In this document: in pieces, positions 12,701 through 21,890 of the stretch
Numbering within the stretch: the stretch's first letter is position 1
Layout: the number at the start of each line of letters is the position of its first letter
Origin: Symsagittifera roscoffensis
Taxonomy: Eukaryota > Xenacoelomorpha > Acoela > Convolutidae
Length of the DNA stretch: 60,000 nucleotides
Direction of reading: 5' to 3'
NCBI RefSeq assembly: GCF_963678635.1
Contig: NC_087065.1
Span: 4,985,209-5,045,208, forward strand
Translations under genes and position numbers: made by a program
Notes under the pieces: generated by a model
Seen by the model: the letters and a program-made list of their open reading frames with translations, nothing else
Database searches by the model: none
Told to the model about the DNA's origin: nothing

Positions 12701-15700
12701 TCTTTCCCTAACCAATTGACATTTTTTCATTAACTTACATTGGCAGACTGTTTAATAAGCGAAGCTTAACTCTTTTATTTAATAAATTTAAAATTAAGCT
12801 TTATTTTGAGAGAAAAAAAAACATTTTAAAAGCCCTGCTTCTTTTTTATTCTGATTGGATTTTTCTATTGAAAAATTCGAACAGAAAGGAATATAAACGT
12901 AACTTTTGTTTTGAATGATCGTTTTCCTAATTAGAAGGTGGATTTTTTTATAAAGCGTATTTGTCATTTTTAAGACAAATATTGTCATATATTGTCCTTT
13001 GTGAAGGCTTACTCCTCGATCGAACAGGAAAAATTGAATGGCCTCGAACAGCAAAAAAAAAGACTTTTAAAGAAGACTTTATTTTCGAAAAAGGATTTTA
13101 ATTTTTAGATTTCCCAGCGGAAAAAAGAGAACCTAATGATCTAGTTTTTGAAATAATTTTTTCCGGTTTCCTTGTGTTAATTGACACTTTTTCAACTGTC
13201 TGCTGGTTATTTCTTCTTTATTCCAATAACATTTTTGATACAATGGTTTATTTATAACAAAGAGTACATTCTCTTGTTTTTGAACATGTACCACTTGTGC
13301 AATTATATCAACTCTAAATCATCTTCCACGGAACTTCCCGGTCGGAGGAGCTCGACGTCTGCTTTAACCGAACGATGTCACGTTTTTGACGCTCCCTGCG
13401 ACGTCGCACAAAGTCTTCTGTCAAACAGAGTGTCGAATCATGTCAAACTAAAGTCGAATGATGAGCCCGAATCTACAAAAGCATCCATTTCAAAGTTTTA
13501 TTTTGTTGCGACGCGAATCAGCCCAAGAAAATAAAATATCTAAACTATCAAGTCTAAAGTTTAAGGTGGCACAGATCTCATTGTTCTGACTTGGGAATAT
13601 CTGTGCTCGGATTGGTTTTTTATTCAGACCAGTTGCGATTTTTAACTAGCTATTAATGGCAAAAATTTGCCTTTACCGTCTGCAAGCTATTGTTGTCTTA
13701 AGCTCAAACTTAAATGATATTTCACCTGTGATCAGTTTTCGTTAAGTTGCCAATTGGGGCAATGTAAGCCCGATATTTTTGTGCTACTAACGTTAACGCG
13801 TAAGCGGCGGTTTAATCCTGCTTAGAAATTCTTCCAAATTGAATTGATGCATTCTATTTGGCTTATTTAATTCTTTGCTGTATGCGAAATATGTATTTTC
13901 TGAAATTTTCAATTGAAAGTTTCAACTTCTTTTCAAAAGCTATCGCTAGACAGGCTTTTAAAAGGTTGGGTAAGACAGTGCCGAAGTAAGAGAGTGCCGA
14001 AAACAAAAATTTGTTAAAGAGGGCCGAAAATTTGTTAAAGAGTGCAGAAACTGACTTATTTGTCGTGAACTAATTGAGAAAAGAAAAGAAAGTTTTGTTT
14101 GCTCATCGATTTTGGCGCCAAAATTGAGTCTGAACAAGTTTATTTGTCGTGAACTAATTGAGAAAAAAAAAGAAAGTTTTGTTTGCTCATCGATTTTGGC
14201 GCCAAAATTGAGTCTGAACAAGTTTCAAGTGTCATTATTAATTTTCCCGCCAAAAGCTAGCCTCTTAAATTGCGTTCCAATATTTCCCGCCTTTTTCGGC
14301 ACTCTCTAACTTCGGCACTGTCTAACGGGTGCCGGACATCAAGCCGACGGGACTTCAAGCCGAATCGTTAAATTAGGGACTTCAAGCCGAAAATTTTCTC
14401 ATTAAGTCATGAAATCAGGTTATTTTGAAAACTTTTTTTACAGAATTTCTCAATTTCATTATCTTCAATCGGTAATTAGTAGCGTTTTCACGAAATTTAA
14501 ACCTCCAAATGAAGTTTAGGAAAGTTGAAAAATTAAACACGGTTGGAGGTAATTTTCTTGTTTATAATTTATGCATTTCAAAAAACGGCTGATATTATTA
14601 TCTAATGCCAATCCAAAGTAGTGCATTGTCATAAATAACGCTTATTACGGACTGAACTAGCCTATGATTTTGAAAAGAAACGTTTTACAGATGAAAAAAT
14701 AATGATTTGAGGTGCTTGTAAAGTTTAATTTTCGGCCTGAAGTCTCTTCGGCTTGAAGTCCCGTCGGCTTGTTGTCCTAGACCCCTGTATAACGCCCCCT
14801 TTTAAAAGCAGCGGAAAATTCAAGGCTTCGCCCTAATATGAGAATTTTTGTTGTTCTTCCTACTTTCGATAAAGGATGGATTATTTGTGCATGGGCATGG
14901 TGTCTTTTTTCTTCAGACAAATTTCTACTTTTAACTAGCCTTTTTTCTATACCCTCTGAAAGTTATCGATATCCTAGCTCTTTTTTAAAAAGTTTTTTGC
15001 TTGTGATATTTTTGTAAAGTTTTTGTGGTTTCAGAGTGACCAGTTTGTCTAGTTTACGACAATTAATGCAGGATATAATTCGTTCAATTTAAGCGTAAGT
15101 AGTTATTGAATCCAATCCTGCTCATAAATCGTTCCTATTTAATTTGAAGCAAACTATTTAGAACTATTAGCACGTTGCTGGACGCGACTTACATAATTTT
15201 GATCTCAACTTAAGGCGTGGCAGAATATATTTTAAAAAAGTTCAAAAAAAGCAATTTCTTTTTTTTTTTAAATTTTTATCATTTTTTAAATTTCCTAGAT
15301 TTAAAGAGGCAGTCGGAACATTTAGGGCTTTGCATTGATACGAGCAGTCTTGAATCACACTTGCTGCAAAATTTTGTTTTCGATGTTTTGCTGTTTTAAT
15401 TCATATTATATATCATACTCGAAGAAGAAAATTAAAGGGACTGTGTAGTATGTAGCTTTAGATACACCTTGACAACAAAAGTACTATTCGATTATTTGAC
15501 TTTTAAAACAAATTAGGCGGAGCGTTAAGTTACTCTAGTCTTCTTATCTTGATGTTTATACCATATGTCAATTGACGTAAAATTGTCTAATGAATGACGT
15601 AAAAATGCGTTCAACTTGTCGAGACTTATTTGGTAATAAACCTTTTCGAAGTGTTCAACGAACATGATAAGTTAACACAGGTCTCTGTGGTTCTAAAGTT

Positions 15701-18700
15701 ATTCGAATAGTTAGCAGTAATCGATGAAAAAAAGCAATATCTTAAGTGATACGGCCATTACGTTTACATGAATACGACTGATTTTGAAGTAAAAGCTAAA
15801 ACCTTCGAACACTTTCATGTCAAGGATCTTCGGTAACGGACCCAGTAGCGGATTTACTGGGGGGGGGGGGGGGGGGGGGGTTGGGCTCACTACTCGAAGG
15901 TTCGCCCTTTGCTACTATTTTGCGACATCAATTTTAGGATGACGGACCTTGAAAATTTTGTTCTCTAAAGGCGTCAATACATACTAGCTTTGGAAGTGTG
16001 CGCCAAAAAACACGATTTATTGTCAAAACCTTGTCCAAATTCCAAAAGCGACACAGAAAATTTTGGTTTTCATTGACCTAAAAAGTGGATATTTTGGGAA
16101 ATAACCGTTTTCATAGACCTAAAAAAAGGAAATTTCGGGAAATTATCGTGTTCATTGATCTAAAAAAGCAGACGAAAGTTTGAAAATCCGCACCTCTTTC
16201 GAAAGATTCGAATCTGCCGTTGCTGAATTGACCATCAATTGATTTTATTAGCCAATAAAGTTTTAACAATCGTAAAATTATTTTTTTTCTGGTTACAGGG
16301 TTTTCTGAACAAACTGGCAAATGCCCTGCAGTTGACCTCGGCACCTGAGTTAATCGAACTGAACAATGCAATCATGCCGAGTCTACTGTGTGCTGCGGCT
16401 GCAAATGAAGACGAAGGCAAGACTTTGAGTACTCTGTTGTCGAGCAGTGAGGGCAAGAGGAGTATCTCTTGTGCTGATTATGACAGAAGAACCCCGCTGC
16501 ATGTTGCATGTTCGGCTGGTAACGAAGGTAGGCTTGATAAGTAGAGAAATAAGAGATAAAAAAAGGGTCGAATCAATATTTTGAACAAATGTTGCCGTTT
16601 CATTTTCTAATCTGATTTTGTTAAGTTGTCATTTATAGTCTAAATGATAGATTAGAAGTTTATCTAAATTTATCTGGAGGGTTGAATTTTCAAGAAAATT
16701 TCCGAGCGAATTTATGATGTGTAGTCGAAATTTATTTGGCTGAAAAATAACTAACAATGCGCCGCCCATAAGTTTCGAAATAGATGTTTGAACAAAAAAT
16801 TATTCTAACAGGCTTAGCTTTGTTTTAACAAAAAAAAATATATTTTTTGTTCACCTTGTTGGTCCTTTGTAGCCTGCAAATAATGTCAGATTTTTCTACG
16901 ATATTTTAACTTTTTAAGCATTGGTTCAAATCAGCTGGGATATATAATTTTGTTAAACTGCAAAATGCGTTTGCATACAAGAAATCAGTCAACATGGTTT
17001 TTAATGAGGCTAGGAGGAAGAGGGGAGAGTTGGTGCAGTGGTTACGTCTCCGCCTCTCAATCGAAAGGGCGGATGTTCGAAGCCCACCATGATCCGGGTA
17101 CATTGCGTTAGGTTGAGACAACATAACCCACTCAAAAAAATTCACCAAAAAAATTGTATGTAGTTTTTAAGCAGGGGCACAACGGCGATTCTCGGCGAAA
17201 AGCTGAACAGCTCGTATGCTGGTCCTTTCCCTTGGGGATAAATCGTCCTAACTAACAAACGAGTGATGGCTGCTGCATTCGTCTGTTGGCTCGAATTTGT
17301 TTCTGTCACAGAAGGCATCCATCTCCAAAAAGGGGTTTTAAAATAACTGATTTTACCTTGGTTATTAATTGTCAACGAAGGTTGTGAAAACACTTTTTTA
17401 TACGGGTCGTGTTGATTTTTTATTTAAACTCAAAAAAAGGAAAATAACGGTCTCCGATTAAAAACGCGGAAAGGGGGCGAAAAAAATATGAATTTCTAGT
17501 TTGGAAAATGGATTTTAATTTTTAGATTTGTCATTGAAATAAAAGTTTACATATCGATGCAGATTTCTCGACTTAGGTTTATTTTAACGAAAAATGTCAA
17601 TCATGGAAGCTTCTTTAAATTCAAATAGCGTTTTATTCGAAATGCTGGCTTTAAAAACAAGCCAGTCTTTTATTTTCCTTGCGTTCGTTCATACTTATCC
17701 TACTCTGCGTTTGCTATCTTAAAACAACCGATGTACTTTGTTAGTATTAACTAACCAGTGACCTTGGTTATTTAATAACCAGTGACCTTGGTTTTTTAAT
17801 AACCAGTGACCTTGGTTGTTAAATAACCAGTGAGCTTGGCTGGTAGTTATCTTGTGATGATATCGGTATTTTTTCAGCCTGTGCGCGCTACCTGGTGGAG
17901 AATGGAGCGAGTGTGCATCTAAAGGACATGCATGGAGACACTCCCCTGACTTGTGCTGTGAAGAGCAAGAGTGTGGCCATAGTGGCCATACTGGTGCAGG
18001 CTGGGGCACACTTTCCATACACGGAGAGCACTAAAGTGGCAAATGGTATCAGCATGGCCGCTTATTACGACGACATACAGGTCAATAAATCTAGTTAATC
18101 TCAAATTGTGGGCAAAATAGGTGACATACAGACAACTATCAGGTCAATAAATCTAGTTAATCTCAAACTGTATGTCAAATAATATTGTTATGAACTAAGC
18201 ATCCGGGCTGAGTGGTTAGTGCGTGAGACGCAAATCATCTTGGTCGCAGTAGGTCGTAGGATTGAATCCGAGATGTCGCCGAATTTTTACTAATTCGAGG
18301 CTTAGTTTTACTTTTTCTTATTGCACTTTTTGAAACTCTAGATGTACTTTTTGCCGTGTTCTGGCTAGTGTTTGCGAAGCGCAGCCTCGCCTCTGTGATA
18401 ATTTTTTTGTCTACAGTTCCTCAAATTTTTTTGAATTATGACTTTTCAAATTTTTAATGAACGAAGTGATATATCACTTATTTAGATAGTGTCGACTTAT
18501 CGTTTTTGTTTTTTTTTTCTGGAAAAAAATCTGAAATACTTTCATTTTCAAAAATGGACTTTAATACTTCAAATTTTCAGGGAATTGAAAAAAATACCGG
18601 TTTATCCATTTTTTTCGCTCTCGTCCAATGTGGGGGTAAAAATAAAAAAGAGCCCATTTTTCTCTAATTGGGCTTGTTTTATGAAAGAATTGTCGATGAT

Positions 18701-19840
18701 AAAAGTTCATTGAAAATCAGCGAGAATTAACGTGATATATTTTATCGGCAATTCAAACGTTGAAAAGTTCTCGACCTTATTTGAGTTTCTCTGAGTTCGT
18801 TAACCTTTTTCAAAGGTCAGTCGGCTATGTTTTGAAGATTTCAATGAAAATTTATCTGGATTCGATGGTCGAACAAAATGAACCGACCTTGCGGTGTTAT
18901 TTAGTGGCCTCTTTGCTCTAGTTCTTGTTTTTTTGTTATAAATCACATGCAAACTCGGAATTCGAACAAGTTGTTTCAGAAATATATCTTAATGTTTTTA
19001 GTTACTGAAAGGAAAAACCGATTTGGCTTCTCTTATTTTTCTCTTCGATTACAAAGTCTCGGATACCGCAAAATTTACAATTATACTGGACTCCTGAGCT
19101 TCATGTTGAAGTTTTGTTGATGTGTTTTCTTGGAAGTTGAAAATTACTTGACAAAAAATTCAGTCAATGTTTTTTCCGATGCCCTTGAGTTCATTTACAC
19201 TTTGCCAACTGTCTGTTGACAACTATGTTTTGAATCTTCAATCTTTGCAAATTAATATTCAATGAAATGTGACTTGATGAAATGATTTTTTTTGTTTCAG
19301 TTACTGGAGGCCTATGCAGAGGCGGGTGCTGATTTCTCACAACCAGATGTGCACGGAAACTACGCTTTGCATGTAGCGTGCACAAACGGGAACCACAAGT
19401 CAATTGCACTGATGCTGCGACGTGGAGCGGATCCTAACTGCCGAAACCAACTCACGAACGAGACCGCCTTCGAAATTTCGAGCCGACTTAACGATGAAAT
19501 AGCTTTACATGCTCTAGGAGCAAGCAGCACTTCAAACTTTCACTCAAGGTCAAACTCATTTTCTCGATCAAACTCAAAACTACAAAGAAGAGCTTCAAGC
19601 TTTGAAATGTCAGGTTTGCCCGAAGAAAACAAAAGTTGCAACTTCACAAATTATTCGGAAGCAACTCCAAATAGTAATTTCATTGGAAGTAGAAACGAAT
19701 ATGTGAACTTAGCCGAAAATACAGATGTGTCAAATTTTGCAGACTTTTCTGTCACAAGTAATTGTGACCAATCAGAATTGAGAGAGTCATGTGAAAAAGA
19801 ACAGCGTGAAGATTCTTCGATCTCAAACAGCAACTGCTGA
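3777..19840 (+). CDS. ASPG: L-asparaginase with C-terminal ankyrin repeats (60 kDa lysophospholipase/ASPG-like), 11 exons
   Basis: Exons: 3777-4169, 6223-6348, 7588-7717, 7934-8078, 8348-8478, 9105-9350, 10076-10281, 12553-12609, 16299-16527, 17878-18080, 19301-19840. All phases join to one 801-aa frame ending TGA. Type I asparaginase motifs are present: TGGTIG (79-84), PLLDSSN (164-170), HGTDT (197-201) and LTGSQ (about 222-226), which carry the catalytic Thr, substrate Ser/Asp and Lys positions of the family. Ankyrin repeats follow at about 534-690 ([20 protein letters not shown]). By family, it hydrolyses L-asparagine to aspartate and ammonia in the cytosol; lysophospholipase activity is reported for the mammalian relative. 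The Ser/Asn-rich tail (690-801) is unusual. The start is 3777, or 3795 with better context (A at -3); an in-frame stop lies at 3735. Exon 8 has a NAGNAG acceptor. Confidence 0.9.
4555..4800 (+). repeat. G-rich minisatellite (GTACGTTGGGG-type units)
   Basis: Irregular units of GTACGT followed by T and runs of G are repeated about ten times, with strong strand asymmetry (G+T on +). Long open frames on both strands here (Pro- or Gly-rich) are products of the repeat, not genes. Runs of four or more G at short spacing could form G-quadruplexes on the + strand. Confidence 0.8.
5281..5668. mobile_element. 388-bp hAT-like MITE with perfect 8-bp target duplication
   Basis: The ends are TAGGGTTGTGC at 5281 and the complement GCACAACCCTA ending at 5668. 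CGTGTAGC directly flanks both sides (5273-5280 and 5669-5676). An 8-bp duplication and a TAGGGTTGTGC-like tip fit the hAT superfamily. The subterminal DNA on both sides is an array of the palindrome TTACTAGTAA. There is no coding sequence, so it depended on transposase from elsewhere. Confidence 0.8.
7468..7560 (+). repeat. Dispersed repeat family A, copy in asparaginase intron 2
   Basis: The block GGGTCGAATCCCTGA followed by GGGGCGTCC and CGCCACCCCTAAATC is found again, diverged, at about 38068-38135 in the TPR gene. It ends only about 28 bp before exon 3. It resembles a tRNA B box by chance, but no A box is seen upstream. Confidence 0.45.
10535..10660. repeat. Dispersed repeat with poly(A) core, in asparaginase intron 7
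   Basis: GGTCGACCTAAAAAAA, then GGTCG(A)CAAAATTTT and CTCGAGAAAA(T/C)CCTAGATCC. The same order of blocks occurs at 38615-38800 in the TPR gene. It is non-coding and its element class is unknown. Confidence 0.5.
10840..10945 (-). repeat. Dispersed repeat family B, copy in asparaginase intron 7
   Basis: Contains CTTTGCTGCGGAATCCGC and GTTTGGCCTCGTAATGTG. Matching blocks lie at 40790-41003 and 46586-46700, and the GCCTCGTAAT word also near 51170. The copy at 40790-41003 shows inverted ends, suggesting a MITE family. Confidence 0.4.
12551..12555 (+). promoter_or_regulatory. NAGNAG tandem splice acceptor of asparaginase exon 8
   Basis: The intron ends ..TTTGCAGCAG|CAACC, so splicing can use the AG at 12551-12552 or the one at 12554-12555. 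Both choices keep the frame and differ only by one Gln codon in a short Pro-rich linker between the asparaginase and ankyrin parts. Confidence 0.6.
14056..14223 (+). repeat. 84-bp tandem duplication, two copies
   Basis: 14056-14139 and 14140-14223 are almost identical, including TTATTTGTCGTGAACTAATTG and TTTTGGCGCCAAAA. They lie inside the AGTGCCGAA-type foldback element. The open frames crossing it on both strands are by-products. Confidence 0.85.
14327..14785. mobile_element. Nested foldback element (GACTTCAAGCCGA type)
   Basis: Left tip: GGACATCAAGCCGACGGGAC, then two more GACTTCAAGCCGA motifs. The right tip is the inverted equivalent, ending near 14785. The flanks TGTCTAAC (14319-14326) and TGTATAAC (14786-14793) look like an 8-bp target duplication with one change. 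It is inserted into the tip of the AGTGCCGAA-type element and is therefore the youngest of the three nested layers. Confidence 0.55.
15845..16220. repeat. Poly-G tract and related dispersed repeat before asparaginase exon 9
   Basis: A run of about 22 G (near 15859-15880) follows AGCGGATTTACT. A reiterated phrase (CATTGACCTAAAAA.GG.. / CATAGACCTAAAAAAGGA / CATTGATCTAAAAAAG) and AATCCGCACCTC follow. These belong to the same loose family as the repeats at 10.6, 37-38.8 and 41.1-41.6 kb. Non-coding. Confidence 0.4.
17022..17150 (+). repeat. tRNA-derived SINE head in asparaginase intron 9
   Basis: An A-box-like TGGTGCAGTGG and a B-box-like ATGTTCGAAGCCC stand about 40 bp apart, as in a tRNA gene. 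They are followed by CACCATGATCCGGGTAC. The cloverleaf is imperfect, so this is not a functional tRNA gene. The post-B-box tail resembles that of the copies at 39200 and 53850. Confidence 0.55.
17752..17847 (+). repeat. 24-bp minisatellite, four units
   Basis: TAACCAGTGACCTTGGTT plus six T/A-rich bases is repeated at 17752, 17776, 17800 and 17824. It lies only about 30 bp upstream of the exon 10 acceptor (17877|17878) and so may overlap its branch-point region. Confidence 0.85.
18078..18171 (+). repeat. Duplicated splice-donor segment after asparaginase exon 10
   Basis: The 32 bp beginning CAGGTCAATAAATC at 18078 recur at 18140 with one substitution. The copy carries a second donor of equal strength (GTCAAT at 18143). 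Use of the second site would read AAT AAA TCT AGT TAA and truncate the protein within the ankyrin region, so only the first keeps the frame. Confidence 0.7.
18200..18285 (+). repeat. Second tRNA-like SINE head in asparaginase intron 10
   Basis: GGGCTGAGTGGTTAGTGCG resembles the D-arm/A box of a Ser/Leu-type tRNA, and GGATTGAATCC about 50 bp later is a near-consensus B box. The stems do not close well. It is different in sequence from the SINE at 17022. Confidence 0.5.
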
Positions 19841-20304
19841 ATTATGTTTGTATTGTCAATTTTTTTGTGGGCGTGTTTTAGTAAGTTATGTTGTATCTTT
19901 AGTTAGATTGAACGTGATATTTAATCAGAAATTTAAGATTATTGTTGAAGTAGAGTGATTTGGAAAGTAATCGAAGTTATGAGAAAAAGTGTCATAGATT
20001 GACCAGCCAATGATTTTTTCATGCCGTTGTCTGTAATATTACGCGCGAAGTCCGGATAAAGATACTATCTGAACGAAGTCCGCTGTTTTTATTTTAGATG
20101 ATCCAGAGTTTCATTCTTTTCTGAAGATGTTTATTTACAGTCGGCGTAAATCTAAATTGTTGCAGAAATTCTGTTTCAAGTTCGTTTTTTAATCACTGGA
20201 ATTAGAATCAGGGCGTGTTATCATGGGTTTTGAAAAAGGTCGAAATGTCTACATCTTTCAGAATTTTTGTACACATTTTTAAATTAGCGTGTATTAATTG
20301 TCCA

Positions 20305-20310
20305 AATAAA
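20305..20310 (+). terminator. Candidate poly(A) signal of the asparaginase gene
   Basis: AATAAA about 465 bases after the stop codon. No earlier perfect AATAAA was noticed between them. The distance is ordinary for an animal 3' UTR. Confidence 0.45.
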
Positions 20311-20346
20311 TTTACAGCTAGATTAAACACAAAACGAACTCAACAA

Positions 20347-21395
20347 AGATAGCCGGTTGCTGTACAAGTAGCACAGAAAGTTTAGACCATAAATTTTAGC
20401 TCGCTCGGTTATAAGCAGTTTTGAACAAAAGCCTAGAAAGTAAGTGTTTTCATTAGTAATAGTGCAATACGCATGTTTGATAAGCTTTCATCGAAAAATT
20501 GATCAAAGTTTTGAATTTTTGGCATTTTTGCTTTCAAGAAAACGCAAAAATGTTTTCAAAAGCAACTAATTCTTGTGGATTTAAACTATGTTTTTAGGTC
20601 TTAATTCCGCATCAAAAGCATACTCGCTGGCTTTATTCGCTCGAAGTAAGAACAAAAACCCAAACTTTTAAACAGTTTTTTCTACACTGAGGATTTTTTC
20701 GGACATTTAAATAGGGTTGCCATCAGGACTACAATGGTTTTAGTTTGTGTTATCTGATGTTGCGTGGAAAAGAAAAAGAACAACTAAAAAAAATTTAAAA
20801 CACGGTGAAACCCGAATGGCAATTTGAGTACTACTATTCTTCTATTTCAGAACGGTATGGTTTTAATTTATTCCTATGATCAAACCTAAAATTTTAACCG
20901 TGTTAAAAGATAATATTTATGTTGATTTGATTTTTTTTACTTTCGAAGCTGCCGGAACAATTGAACTCGGGCTGAGTATTTCTCATAAAATGTGTTTGAT
21001 TTTTCAAACAGCTATTTGGGACGGAAGTTATTTTTTGTCTGAGAATTTAAATTTTGATGCCTAAGCTCAAAAATGAAAAAGATGTTCCACGAACAGTGTT
21101 CATTTTGCGGGATTAGATAATTGCCATTTTGTGCGCTTTTTAACCAATTTTTTTTGAAGCGTAGCGTGTAATCGTCATTTATTCCGGCCCAAAATTCGAA
21201 CCAGATAGAAAAACGAGTGATTGGATGAGATTAATATCAGTTTTATGTGTTGTGGCATGTGGGGGTAAGATTTACAGAAAAGATAAGAATTTTTGAATTT
21301 TTTAGACATATTTGAGAACACTTGGTTATTTCTTTATCAAAAACTATAATCTGGAAAAACTTTGAGATATTAGAAAGTGTAGTCGGAACATCAGC
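20347..21395. repeat. Diverged dispersed repeats (family D and an old Helentron-like copy)
   Basis: At 20347-20705 are blocks CAAGTAGCACAGAA and GCTTTATTCGCTCGAA that recur at 43962-44440. From about 20945 to 21393 the order of features of the Helentron-like family can be followed (GGAACAATTGAACTCGGG, TGTGGCATGTGGGGG, then GTAGTCGGAAC at the end). No gene was found from 19841 to 21440. Confidence 0.4.
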
Positions 21396-21440
21396 ATTTC
21401 AAAAAGTAATCAGAGTCGCGAACCAACTCTTACCTGCGAG

Positions 21441-21890
21441 TGTGCGCCTAATCTCCGTAAATCAAAAATAGGAATTCGAATGCTTGAATTTAACGAGAGA
21501 ATTTATCGGCAAAAACTTCTCGTCCTTTCGGTCGGGTATAACATCATAACTTCCATAATATTCGTCACCAATTCACAGCTTTAATAACAAATTGGCGCAA
21601 GCAAGCCACAAGAACCGGTCGGTAATGTCCTTGAGACAAATTGCTCTTTTTTAGCGGTCAGCCTTAATCAAGGCTAAACCGAATTGGAATGACAAAAACA
21701 GTTAAAATAGGATATAACCCCCTTTTTTAGTATATTAATACATGGGCAGGTGGGGACTTGAACCTACGTCAACTGTCGAGTCTATATAGTGGGCGTTATT
21801 GTAGCTTAAGCCACTCGGCCAACTGTGCTTATTTTATATGCATTTATATTTATATGCATTTGTACTCTCGCTTACATTTGCGCGGCAACA
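21441..21890 (-). repeat. 3' LTR of the BEL/Pao element
   Basis: 450 bp, paired with 29529-29970. It includes the last six codons of the pol frame (stop at 21872-21874) and a tRNA-like module at 21744-21828. Confidence 0.95.
21744..21828 (-). other. tRNA-like module inside the LTR
   Basis: On the minus strand TTGGCCGAGTGGCTTAAGC matches the A-box region of Ser/Leu-type tRNAs, and GGTTCAAGTCC about 45 bp later is a near-perfect B box. Acceptor-stem pairing is poor, so it is not a tRNA gene. It is present at the same place in the other LTR (about 29836-29914), where 11 bases around TAGCTTAAG are lost and the B box is changed. Confidence 0.6.

Larger units (their letters stand above)
13965..14798. 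mobile_element. Foldback element (AGTGCCGAA type), itself carrying a nested element
   Basis: Flanked by CTTTTAAAAG on both sides (13955-13964 and 14799-14808), which reads as a target duplication. The left tip holds AAGACAGTGCCGAAG then AGAGAGTGCCGAA and weaker copies. The right tip holds the inverted TTCGGCACTCTCTAAC TTCGGCACTGT. An 84-bp unit is duplicated inside (14056-14139, 14140-14223). A second element (14327-14785) is inserted close to its right tip. There is no transposase. Confidence 0.55.
13583..15319 (+). mobile_element. Older Helentron/HINE-like dimer, left copy split by nested insertions
   Basis: The left copy starts GTTCTGAC at 13583, breaks at 13964, resumes at 14799 and ends with a diverged form of the 3' hairpin (GGCTTCGCCC, about 14823). 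The right copy starts near 14850 and ends GTCGGAAC at 15312-15319, followed by the family's tail (ACGAGCAGTCTTG). Both are more diverged than the 692-1777 pair, but they have the same head-to-tail order and linker. Confidence 0.5.

Noticed and set aside
18200-18285. A functional tRNA-Ser gene
   Set aside because: The arms do not fold into a proper cloverleaf and it lies in an intron near other SINE remnants.
21744-21828. A functional tRNA-Leu/Ser gene within the LTR
   Set aside because: A and B boxes fit, but the acceptor stem does not pair, and the sequence is repeated within the other LTR, so it is part of the element.
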